From NCBI GenBank assembly GCA_008508345.1, contig QNGE01003679.1:1-64000 (forward strand): a DNA stretch of 64,000 nt. Direction: 5' to 3'. Both the position numbers and the translations under genes were made by a program. Below the pieces are notes generated by a model, which saw nothing but the letters and a program-made list of their open reading frames with translations, searched no databases and was not told the origin of the DNA. Source of the stretch: Paragonimus westermani. Lineage: Eukaryota > Platyhelminthes > Trematoda > Plagiorchiida > Troglotrematidae. Positions within the stretch are counted from its first letter, which is position 1, and every line of letters starts with the position of its first letter. Shown here in pieces: positions 1-7,960 of this stretch.

Positions 1-95
1 GCTCACGCTTGTTCCTGTTTTTGTTACCATTCTAGATTCTCGGTGTGCTCCCGTCCTTCAGAGAGACGCTGCTCCTCAGTGCTGCCACTCCATCG
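1..95. repeat. Dispersed repeat fragment, unidentified
   Basis: About 80 bp here resemble 25986-26070. Both contain a stretch reading tttttgttaccattc, followed by a gtgctccc(g/a)tccttcagaga segment. The pair is in the same orientation and clearly diverged. I cannot tie it to a named element, and it shows no coding signature. It may be the edge of a longer repeat that is cut by the window start. Confidence 0.5.
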
Positions 96-261
96 CGCAT
101 TACAATATACATATATATTAAAATATCCGAGTATTCCATGAGAATTTCACCTCCACCTTTGATATTTATCGACTGTCTTCCTCGTTTAATCACCTCGCCG
201 TTATTACTGGTCGCTTACGTCAAAAGTTGGCGTGCTACAAACAATCATCATTTCTCTCATC

Positions 262-322
262 TTCAAGTTGAACATCACTCATTCGATGGCAGCCTTCGTA
301 TTTAACCAACCAGTCGGTCTCT

Positions 323-353
<31 letters not shown>

Positions 354-470
354 GAAAATAGGCACTAGACTCGAGTTTTGCTCTCAGTAGTGCATACCCT
401 TACCACGGTCGGGATCTGAACTCCTAACACGCTCTCATTGGGCGACCGTGTTGACCACTGCGCCATTGAC
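262..470 (-). mobile_element. tRNA-derived hammerhead SINE, copy 1
   Basis: Read on the minus strand, it starts near 470 with a tRNA-like box A (tggcgcagtggtcaacacgg) and a box B-like gagttcagatccc about 50 bases later. It continues through the hammerhead segment (361-393), then a (GA)n expansion, and ends with the family tail (gccatcgaatgagtgatgttcaacttg). In the hammerhead part the six-base stem I strands (362-367 and 388-393 on the plus strand) are perfectly complementary and the GUC cleavage triplet is present. However, about a dozen bases of the CUGANGA core and stem II are deleted, so this copy should not self-cleave. The microsatellite at 318-353 lies inside the element. Confidence 0.75.
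318..353. repeat. (CT)n microsatellite inside a SINE
   Basis: A nearly pure CT run with two early CCCT interruptions. SINE body sequence flanks it on both sides, so the repeat expanded within the element rather than being a target-site feature. Confidence 0.95.
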
Positions 471-607
471 CTCACATTAGGCACGACCGAATTATCAAAT
501 CTGAACGCCCAGCCACTCTCGCTCATGAGTAATGATCAGGTTGTCGATCGTCTTGAGAGGGGAAACAGTAACTGTCCTGTTAACTCCAACCGATAACCCT
601 ACGATTA

Positions 608-697
608 GGACTTCTGATAGGCTGGCTGGAAAGTCTTTCTGAATGTGGAGGCTGCGATCGAACGCGAGTGATGTTCAATTTGACAACTTGAGCCGGC
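608..697 (+). mobile_element. SINE tail fragment, copy 2
   Basis: The stretch with ggctggctggaaagtc followed by gctgcgatcgaa and gagtgatgttcaatttg matches the 3-prime half of the hammerhead SINE family seen at 30540-30726. The tRNA-like head and hammerhead segment are absent or decayed beyond recognition. It is close to, and opposite in strand to, copy 1. Confidence 0.65.
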
Positions 698-724
698 CTT
701 ACTTCTGCTAACGTCTGCAACGTC

Positions 725-1760
725 TTGGAAGGGAGGGCACCCTTCCTGCAGGTTATTTTAGCACCTTCGCTCGTGGATCAAGCTGGAAATCCTATTCATT
801 CTGATTTTAATAAGGTATACTTATTGGAATACCATTGTGTTAGCATCTTCCTGCTGGAACCTCCCGTTCCATATAGGGAACTAGAAACAGAAATCGAAGA
901 GCCCTTCTTCTCACGGGATACGGAGAATCCATTCTCTTCCTGCTTTACGTCATTGGGCTTTCGGACCTTCTAGAAGTGCGTTTGCGGATAGCCTGAAGAT
1001 GTGGCAGGCTGTGGATAATTCAGGAGGTTCGGAGTCCCTGCAGAGGACCGTGAAGCAGCTTTTGATTTTGTCCACAGAGTGGTTGCTGCCAATAATACGT
1101 GAAGATTGCACAATTTTACTTATTGGTTCTACTGCTAATACCAGAACCACGGAGAAATACAGCTCTCTCGTGAGTCAGTAGGTGGATCTTGATTGCATTA
1201 TCCCTGGGACCTTCAAGGCCAACAGTCAATGGCACCAGGCTGCCGGCAAAGGTTTCTATGTGCTGTGGGTGGTTCGTAGATCCTTCGGGACGCTGACGGG
1301 GATATGCTCTGTAGGCTGTTTACAGCATTACCTCACCGCAGATGTCGCGTCCAGTTGGACCCGCCATGCTTAATGCTTGACAAGATAGCACTGGGGGGTT
1401 CATGCATGTGGGTACTCGCCTGGTGCAAGAGTTGAAAGGCCTGTCATACTCACGAGGACTTGACAGACTGGACACGTATTCGCACTTACCGTATACTCAC
1501 CCATTATGTTGGTCCTGATCTCCCTGGGCTTTTTGTGTCGACGCGGCCGCATGCTCCCCGTGGACGCCCTTCACCTTCAAACTGGCCTCGGTCTGACCAC
1601 GCCTTTCTTAGCATATCATAGATCACTGGAATGCTCTCCCAGAGGATGCAGTGTTTTCGCAGTCAATCTGTGGTTTCGAGCGTAAGTCTGATGCTCTTAG
1701 ACTGCAGTTTACTCCTTTCTCATAGTCTAGTACTCCTTACTTCTTGCTTCGCATACACTT
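725..1760 (+). pseudogene. CR1-like LINE relic, internally deleted
   Basis: Translation in shifting frames gives the signatures of a CR1/jockey-type non-LTR retrotransposon ORF2. About 740-860 reads like the linker before the reverse transcriptase (LVDQAGNPIHSDFNKV). About 925-1010 reads LLYVIGLSDLLE and then FADSLKMW, the region around catalytic motif C, with the second aspartate changed to serine. About 1200-1330 reads HQAAGKGFYVLWVVRRSFGTLTG, and 1627 onward reads WNALPEDAVFSQS, the usual end of this ORF. The catalytic fingers and palm between linker and motif C are missing. Several stops and frame changes make it dead. It resembles the minus-strand copies at 2530-10570 but is not contiguous with them. 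Confidence 0.8.
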
Positions 1761-2529
1761 ATTGCCTACCATCTGTCTCCTCGTATGGTTCCATTGGTGA
1801 TCCTTATCATCCAGCCCCATACACCACCCCTTTAATATACATTTGTTTTTATCACGTCACTATTACATGGGGGACTGCTGTGTCGGTCACGCGGGCATTA
1901 CTGACTGACCCGTAGTTGGATTTATGAATAAAAACTCAGTTGACTCCGTTTTAACTGGCGGTATCCAACTTTTAATTCGGTTTCAACGACGTTTACCTGT
2001 AGGAGCAACCACAGGCGATATTCCGAAGGTTTCGGTCCCCACCTGGATCTGAGTTTAAGGAACCCTTCAGTACTTTTGAGTTATATTTTTGAAATACAGT
2101 CCAACGTAGGGTGTTCTTTCAGTGGTTCACTGATTGATGCGCGGGTGCGGGGCTGGGAGCCAGTGTTTCCCGGATCGATTCAGTTTCCACCTGATATAAT
2201 GCAAGCGTCACTTTTCTGGAGAAATAATGATGAAGAAAGCTATATATATATCCCAGCGATTACGTTGATTAAGAAAATAAGAGTGCAACAACACCTTAAA
2301 TTTCAACCTAGGAGAAGCATTTGCAACGACGAGTGATAACATTAAGTGATTGATGCGCGAGTGCGAGGCCGATAACCCAAGTTCTCTCCTTCGGTACGGT
2401 TCTTCTTCCAGTATCACACGGGCGTCAGCCTATCTGAAATGCAGTCATGGAGGAACTGGTGTAGCACCGTTTTCTCTGGGTAGAAGTAGTAAACCTAGGA
2501 AAAGGCAGGACCTTATCGTTCACCTATTT
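1761..2529. other. Non-coding, with a short direct repeat
   Basis: No gene signature is visible. A 21-base motif (tgattgatgcgcg, then gtgcg and ggc) occurs at 2131 and again at 2347 with two mismatches, 216 bases apart in the same orientation. It may mark two diverged copies of a short interspersed or tandem element. A short (TA)n run lies near 2240. Confidence 0.4.
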
Positions 2530-3058
2530 CTACCAAGCAGATAAACGTCTAACGGGGCTTTAAGTGGCACCCTAGAATGAGCATTATTGACAACTGACGA
2601 ATGGCCATTTTAAAGATCGGCCACCTTGCGACAGAAAAAATGTTGTCTAACAAGTGTTTGAGGTCTCCTTTTAAAGCAATTTTTATTGTGACTTCTTAGC
2701 CCATTTGGACTCGCGGAAATATAATCTCTGTCATCTCTTTAGAAGAAAAGAAACAATAAGAATGAGGTTCCCTGGGAATCTTCAACACCCCAAGGGTTTC
2801 TGAAGACCTACTACGATTTTTGTCGCAACTTGATATACACGCTTGAACACATTCATATCTTTCTTAATGCCACAGCAAACAACTGAATTGTGATATTCAT
2901 GCAGTGGTCAGATATAAACCCCATAAAGAGCTCGTAAAGCCTTCTTGTCAGTTTGGGGTAACGTCCGTTTTATCATGTCCAGTACAGCTAATTTTTTTTG
3001 CTGTTTTTACTTGATGGAGTGAGAGGGACAAAGCGAATAGTGGCCATATCCCCAGGTC
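2530..3058 (-). pseudogene. CR1-like LINE relic, 3-prime part, split by the gypsy insertion
   Basis: On the minus strand this resumes a CR1-like ORF2 exactly where the 7138-7960 part stops. It opens with DLGIWPLF, the conserved DLG(V/I)W block downstream of the reverse transcriptase. It then passes through the RALYGVY, MNVFKRVYQVATKIVVGLQ and KEMTEI-like blocks and ends in VVNNAHSRVPLKAPLDVYL at about 2540, the usual C-terminus. Frames shift several times and stops occur, so it was already a relic or has decayed since. Removing the gypsy element and one copy of the 5-bp duplication restores one frame across the junction. Confidence 0.85.
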
Positions 3059-3063
3059 TTTTT
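3059..3063. repeat. Target-site duplication of the gypsy element (left copy)
   Basis: TTTTT here and TTTTT at 7133-7137 flank the two LTRs. Five bases is the usual Ty3/gypsy duplication length. The sequence is low complexity, but the LINE reading frame across the empty site independently supports a 5-base duplication. Confidence 0.85.
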
Positions 3064-3258
3064 TGTAACGAATAGTTCCGATAAGAATAATCGAGAGAGT
3101 GAAAAGACAACGCCGGATAGGAAGGCTTTAATCAACCAGAAAACGTAGCATGTGGTCTGTAATGTAACGAACGGAAGGGTCGATTAGAATAACGATATAT
3201 GTGAGGGAATCAGTTGGATAGGGAAGGGGAAGATACGGTGTAGGAACAAAACGTGACA
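3064..3258 (-). mobile_element. 3-prime LTR of the gypsy element
   Basis: A 195-bp direct repeat of 6938-7132 with three differences, all transitions. It begins TGT and ends ACA, the normal LTR termini. Two of the three differences are adjacent at 3252-3253 (cg here, ta in the other LTR), and the third is near the U5 end. The high identity means a recent insertion. The LTR is short for this superfamily. Confidence 0.97.
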
Positions 3259-3270
3259 TTCTCCCCCGCC
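3259..3270 (-). promoter_or_regulatory. Polypurine tract of the gypsy element
   Basis: On the minus strand the bases directly before the 3-prime LTR read GGCGGGGGAGAA, an all-purine run apart from one C. It sits exactly where plus-strand DNA synthesis is primed in LTR elements. Confidence 0.85.
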
Positions 3271-3377
3271 ATGAAAAAAAAACATTTAAAGTAAAGGTGG
3301 ATTACTAGGAGTTAAATGTCCAACGTATGAAGTGGGTTATCTTAGAACAACGATAATAGCAGAACTGTGAAGCAAGT

Positions 3378-6300
3378 TCAGGCCTCACGATTTCGAAGTG
3401 AATAAAGTCTAACTCTTTGCTGCTTGGAGATAAGATCTTCAGCGCTTGTTTCTGGTATTCCAGTAGTTTCTATTGTGTCTGATATGACGGAGGGTGTGTC
3501 GACAATAGAAGGGTTTGGAATGGGGTCTAACAAAATGGTCTGTGGTAGTTCAGATGTGTTTCTGAAAGGAGCCAGTTGGCGAAAGGATACAGTTTCCTCA
3601 CGGCCATCTGGAAGACGAATGTGTGCGTATTCGGGGTTACTCTCCAACAGTTCAACTTCTTCTACTAAGGGATCGTATTTGGAGTTCCGGACATTCTTCC
3701 GATATAGTACTGGTCCGGGCGTAACGAGCCACTGAGGCAGACTAGTTCCTGCGGACGATTTCCGATTATGTAGAAACATGCGTTCGTGAGGAGTGGCATT
3801 GGTAGCAGTACATAGCAACGACCTGATGGCGTGCAACGCGTCCGGAAGCACGTATTCCCACTGGTCAATGTTCAGTGCTTTGGAATGCAGGCAGAGAGAA
3901 ACAGTTTTCCATAGTGTTCTATTGAGTCTTTCAACTTGGCCGTTGCCTTGTGGGTTGTAACTGGTGGTTCTGCTGGTGGCCACACCGCGGTCATGAAGGA
4001 ATTGTCTCAACTCCTGCGACATAAACATAGATCCCCGATCGGAGTGAACGAATGAGGGCATTCCAAACATGGAAAAGAGGTCAGTTAATCGGGTAATGAC
4101 GGTGGATGCAGACATATCTGGACAGGGAAAAGCGAATGGGAAGCGGGAAAATTCGTCAATTACAGTTAGTATATAGTGATTGCGAGTGGAAGAGGGAATC
4201 GTTCCTTTGAAATCAATACTAAGACGTTCAAAAGGCTGTGTCGCTTTAATTAAATGACTATTAGAGGGGGTGTAGAATTTCGGTTTTAATTGGGAACACA
4301 CAAAACATTGTTGAAGAACAGATTTGACATTGTCTAGAGAGAACGGCAAATTCTTTGTTCGAACGAAGTGAAACAAACGAGTAATTCCAGGATGACAGAG
4401 AGAATCATGGAGCTTTTTAAGATAGTCGATAGAAAGAGATGATGCACAAAAGGCTCGAGATAGAGTATCGGCCGCGGGATTATCAGTACCAGGGCGATAG
4501 ACAACATCATAAGAGAATTGAGATAGTTCGATCCGCCAACGTTGAATTTTGTCATTTTTGATCTTACTGGCAATTTTAGTGTCATACATAAAGGCAACAG
4601 AACGTTGATCGGTTAGCAGCTTGAAGTGTGTTCCAATCAGGTAATGTCGCCATTTCCGGATGGCTTCAATAATTGCGTAAGCTTCCTTTTCAACGGCGGA
4701 ATGATTTCGTTCGGTTGCAGAGAGAGTGCGTGAGAAAAAAGCCACGGGGCGGCCACTCTGATTTAGTGTAGCGGAGATGGCTATATCTGAGGCATCCGTT
4801 TCAACGACGAGGGGAATATCTCTGGAGATGGAAAAGAGTGAGGCTTGAACTAGTTCGGATTTGAGAGATTCGTAGGCAGTAAGTACATCGTTGGGTAAGG
4901 GAAAGCTTTTGTTGCTAATCAGCGGGTGGATTTTATCTGAAAAGTGGGAAAACCACTGGGAATAGTATGAGAACATTCCTACCACTCTTTGCTGTGCTTT
5001 CAAGTTTCCAGGTGCAGGCAGCTTGATTAGCGCCTCGAACCGGTCGGGATCTGGCCTCGCGGATCCTTTGGATATTTCGTAACCTAACAGACGAATTTCT
5101 TTGGCAGCGAAAACACATTTGCTTCGATTTAATGTCAGTCCGTATTTATCAGCTACTTGCAGGAACCGACTGAGATTAGTTTCGTGATCAACTGCGTCTT
5201 TCCCGCATACAGTAATATTGTCAACATAGACAAAGGCTCCCATGAGCGTTTCTCGACGGATCAGCTCGTCCATCGCTCGCTGGAAGCATGCAACACCATT
5301 GGTCACTCCAAAAGGTATGCGGCAGAATTGGTATAGACCGTTGCACGCTTCAAATGCGGTATATTGTCTTTCGCTTTTGTTTATGGGGATTTGGTGATAA
5401 GCGCTCTGGAGGTCCAGCGTACTGAAAACAGAGAACTGCGAAATTTTTTCTACCATATCATCGATACGAGGGAGGGGATAGGCATCCAGGTGGGTGAATC
5501 GATTAATAGTCTGGCTATAGTCGACGACCATGCGACGTTTGTGGCGATCGTTGGTAGTGATCAAGACTTGTGCACGCCACGGTGATCGCGAAGGTTCGAT
5601 GATGCCGTCTTTTAACATTCTTTCGATCTCGGCCTGAATGAAAACCTCATCGTGGTGACTGTGTCGTCTTGACTTAGTACGGATTGGATGGCAAGAGGGA
5701 TCGAGCTGAGTGAAAAGAGAGGGAGTTGGAAGAGTAGCAGCAGCTAGACCACATAGCGAAAATGGGGGATGTATACCCTGAAAAGATATTTCCACAGATC
5801 TGTGTCGCTGTAGGAAGTCATGCCCTAATAACACGTCAGCGCACAAATTGGGAAGAATGGACAATTTAACATCTGTGTAAAATGTACCTTTATGGAATAA
5901 TGAAACAATACAGTGGCCTTTGGTGCTACTGGTTATTTGTGTGGAAGCCAGGACAATTTGGTTGCTTGATGGCAGTCTGGTCCATTGATTTCGGAGTATG
6001 ACCGCTTCAGAAACATAGCTTTCTGAGCTCCCTGTGTCAACCAGTGCTTGTAAGGTTATCCCATTGATTACCACTTCAGTGATAGCCTTGGTAAGGCTGC
6101 TTGGAGCTGCAACCGAGATGACAGAGGAGGTGAGGAACGGAGAAATTGATGCCGTGTGTTTCGAATGTGTAGCCGAGCGGCAAACCTTTTGGTAGTGGCC
6201 CCGTTTTCCGCATGATTTGCAGACCGAATCTCTGGCTGGGCATTTGTGGCGAGGGTGTCGGTCATAGCCACAGAAGAAACAGTTAGTTCGGGCTGCAGCT

Positions 6301-6917
6301 AGTGTAATTTCGCAGTGACTGTTGGATTTCTCGGCAGTATGTTGTGAGGTGTCGGTAGCAGCTGTATTGTAAATCGGAGACTGAGATTGGGCGAACGAAT
6401 GCGATTGTTGCTGGGCCAGGTCTAAAGCTTTCGCTTGGTCGTAAGCGGTTTTCGCGTCTAAGGTTTTGTGTTCGAGCAATCTTTGGCGAATCGAGTTGGA
6501 TAAGAGTCCACTTATGAACGCATCGCGGATGGCGTCCTCTTGATTTTTCTCTGCGCTGACAGCTTTGAAATTGCAATCTTTAGCAAGATTGCGGAGTTTT
6601 TGCATAAACTGGTCAAGAGTTTCATTGGGAGTTTGTTTACAAGTTGTTAAAAGGTGGCGTGCAAAAATTTCATTCTTTTGTTGTATGTAGAGAGAGTGGA
6701 GAGTGGTGATAGCAGAATCATAATCGGTACAGTGAGAGATGAATTTGTACACGGTGGGGGACACAAAATGTATAAGTGTTTTCAGCTTGTCAGGGGTATG
6801 AGAGGCAATCAATTCGAGAAAATTGGAAAAAGTATATAACCAGTGTTCCCAGACGTCACCACTGTCCATAGCGTTTGGATCAGCATCAAATCGATCCGGT
6901 CGTAGGAGGCGATCCAT
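3378..6917 (-). CDS. Ty3/gypsy Gag-Pol polyprotein, intact
   Basis: A single uninterrupted 1179-residue frame fuses Gag and Pol, with no frameshift or stop between them. The start ATG at 6917 follows the self-complementary primer site and has A at -3 and G at +4. Domains in order: a Gag-like region (about 1-205); two CX2CX4HX4C zinc knuckles at 213-226 and 233-246; an aspartic protease with DTGSS at 294 and LLGHD near 363; a reverse transcriptase at about 425-615, with D502 in motif A and YVDN at 564-567 in place of the usual YxDD; RNase H with D708, E745, D770 and D817; and an integrase with a zinc-binding HX4H...CX2C (837, 842, 871, 874), a D902-D960-E996 core (D35E spacing) and a GPY/F-like tail to about 1118. 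No chromodomain or envelope is seen. The YVDN change is at a catalytic position. I believe related invertebrate elements share it, so it may be a lineage trait rather than inactivation. All else suggests an element that moved recently. Confidence 0.97.
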   Translation of the reverse strand: MDRLLRPDRFDADPNAMDSGDVWEHWLYTFSNFLELIASHTPDKLKTLIHFVSPTVYKFISHCTDYDSAITTLHSLYIQQKNEIFARHLLTTCKQTPNETLDQFMQKLRNLAKDCNFKAVSAEKNQEDAIRDAFISGLLSNSIRQRLLEHKTLDAKTAYDQAKALDLAQQQSHSFAQSQSPIYNTAATDTSQHTAEKSNSHCEITLAAARTNCFFCGYDRHPRHKCPARDSVCKSCGKRGHYQKVCRSATHSKHTASISPFLTSSVISVAAPSSLTKAITEVVINGITLQALVDTGSSESYVSEAVILRNQWTRLPSSNQIVLASTQITSSTKGHCIVSLFHKGTFYTDVKLSILPNLCADVLLGHDFLQRHRSVEISFQGIHPPFSLCGLAAATLPTPSLFTQLDPSCHPIRTKSRRHSHHDEVFIQAEIERMLKDGIIEPSRSPWRAQVLITTNDRHKRRMVVDYSQTINRFTHLDAYPLPRIDDMVEKISQFSVFSTLDLQSAYHQIPINKSERQYTAFEACNGLYQFCRIPFGVTNGVACFQRAMDELIRRETLMGAFVYVDNITVCGKDAVDHETNLSRFLQVADKYGLTLNRSKCVFAAKEIRLLGYEISKGSARPDPDRFEALIKLPAPGNLKAQQRVVGMFSYYSQWFSHFSDKIHPLISNKSFPLPNDVLTAYESLKSELVQASLFSISRDIPLVVETDASDIAISATLNQSGRPVAFFSRTLSATERNHSAVEKEAYAIIEAIRKWRHYLIGTHFKLLTDQRSVAFMYDTKIASKIKNDKIQRWRIELSQFSYDVVYRPGTDNPAADTLSRAFCASSLSIDYLKKLHDSLCHPGITRLFHFVRTKNLPFSLDNVKSVLQQCFVCSQLKPKFYTPSNSHLIKATQPFERLSIDFKGTIPSSTRNHYILTVIDEFSRFPFAFPCPDMSASTVITRLTDLFSMFGMPSFVHSDRGSMFMSQELRQFLHDRGVATSRTTSYNPQGNGQVERLNRTLWKTVSLCLHSKALNIDQWEYVLPDALHAIRSLLCTATNATPHERMFLHNRKSSAGTSLPQWLVTPGPVLYRKNVRNSKYDPLVEEVELLESNPEYAHIRLPDGREETVSFRQLAPFRNTSELPQTILLDPIPNPSIVDTPSVISDTIETTGIPETSAEDLISKQQRVRLYSLRNREA

Positions 6918-6919
6918 TA

Positions 6920-6936
6920 TTTTCTGGTTGATTAAA
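6920..6936 (-). promoter_or_regulatory. Primer-binding site complementary to the element's own LTR
   Basis: One base inside the 5-prime LTR, the minus strand reads TTTAATCAACCAGAAAA. This is a perfect 17-base complement of a segment inside the LTR (7001-7017). It does not begin with TGG, so a tRNA 3-prime CCA end would not pair in the usual place. The simplest reading is self-priming, in which the 5-prime part of the element RNA folds back and primes first-strand synthesis, as established for Tf1 of fission yeast. The pairing is seen directly; its use as primer is inferred. Confidence 0.75.
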
Positions 6937-6937
6937 T

Positions 6938-7132
6938 TGTAACGAATAATTCCGATAAGAATAATCGAGAGAGTGAAAAGACAACGCCGGATAGGAAGGC
7001 TTTAATCAACCAGAAAACGTAGCATGTGGTCTGTAATGTAACGAACGGAAGGGTCGATTAGAATAACGATATATGTGAGGGAATCAGTTGGATAGGGAAG
7101 GGGAAGATACGGTGTAGGAACAAAATATGACA
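6938..7132 (-). mobile_element. 5-prime LTR of the gypsy element
   Basis: The partner of 3064-3258, with the same TGT...ACA ends. On the minus strand this is the promoter LTR. A TATA-like atatat lies at 7069-7074. The element's self-complementary segment is at 7001-7017, so U3 would be at most about 115 bases if transcription starts at that segment. The TATA-like box is about 50 bases from there, longer than usual, so the start may instead lie a little upstream. Confidence 0.97.
7001..7017 (-). promoter_or_regulatory. Self-primer segment inside the LTR (R/U5)
   Basis: The minus strand reads TTTTCTGGTTGATTAAA, the exact complement of the primer-binding site at 6920-6936. 64 bases separate the two arms, and they include the whole remaining U5. 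The same segment occurs unchanged in the 3-prime LTR at 3127-3143. Confidence 0.75.
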
Positions 7133-7137
7133 TTTTT
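7133..7137. repeat. Target-site duplication of the gypsy element (right copy)
   Basis: TTTTT, matching 3059-3063. It lies in an A-run of the minus-strand LINE coding sequence (two lysine codons). Confidence 0.85.
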
Positions 7138-7960
7138 TAAGACTCATTTTGGCAGAACTTACTTATTTATGTTCATGGTGTGTTACGAAGACCTTTTCAG
7201 AATCGACACCGAGACACTTGTGTGATCACTTATCGCCGTTGATGAGAAGGCGCCATTCCACTGGCCATTGCTTAACTGCATCGAGTTCAGCTTGCGTAGT
7301 GTTGGAATCATTGGAGTCCCAGATTTTCAATCCATCCGCACAGAGAAGAGAATGACTGAAAAATCCTCTGCGGTAAATCATTGATATAAATTAAGAGTAG
7401 CAGTGGACCACGGACAGAACCTCGTGGTACACTCACTGAGGTAGGAGAGATCACAGCTGGCTTCAATACGGAGAGTTCTGTCATTAAGAAGCCGGGCGAT
7501 TCAGCGGTGAATATCTTATCTGATGCTGTAGACCTTTATTATCTATCGAAGTGTGATGCCCGATCAATCGCCTCAGCAAAGTCGAGGAAAATGACTTCTC
7601 ATGTAAGGCCATGATTTCCGGCGCTCGTTAAATCGTTTATAAAAAGCAGCATGTTTGTTACGCAGGTCCTATTTGGCAGAAATGCACGCTGATATATAGA
7701 GATGAGAGTATTGTCTAGAAAATGCTTGAAGATAGCTCGTTTAAGAAGACGCTTAAAGATTCCGCACGAAATACTCGTTAGGCTGGTCGATCGATAACTG
7801 ACAGGAAGTAGCCATCCACTCGATCTATAAATAAGGGTGAAAGTAGCCTCCTTCCGTTCCTTGGAAAGGATACCAACAGAAAGCGTCTACATGAAAAAGT
7901 CATAAAACGGTTTGGCAATTACGGAGGACGCTTTCTTCACCATTCTGGTCCTAGCTCATT
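7138..7960 (-). pseudogene. CR1-like LINE relic, reverse-transcriptase part, split by the gypsy insertion
   Basis: Minus-strand translation gives a CR1/jockey-type reverse transcriptase: KPFYDFFM near 7900, then KEATFTLIYRSS, then YRSTSLTSISCGIFKRLLKRAI near 7770, then RTCVTNMLLFINDLTSAG, then VIFLDFAEAIDRASH near 7580, where motif A would be. Later blocks include the DLKIWDSNDS-type segment near 7320. The frame reaches MSLKK at 7138 and continues as DLGIW at 3058 on the other side of the gypsy element. Frameshifts and stops make it inactive. Its start abuts the C-terminus of another LINE copy at about 7960, so the boundary is approximate. Confidence 0.85.

Noticed and set aside
7001..7017. 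Could the 17-base inverted match be a chance palindrome?
   Set aside because: A 17-base perfect match lying one base from the LTR edge, exactly where a primer site belongs, is very unlikely by chance, so it is kept as a feature.
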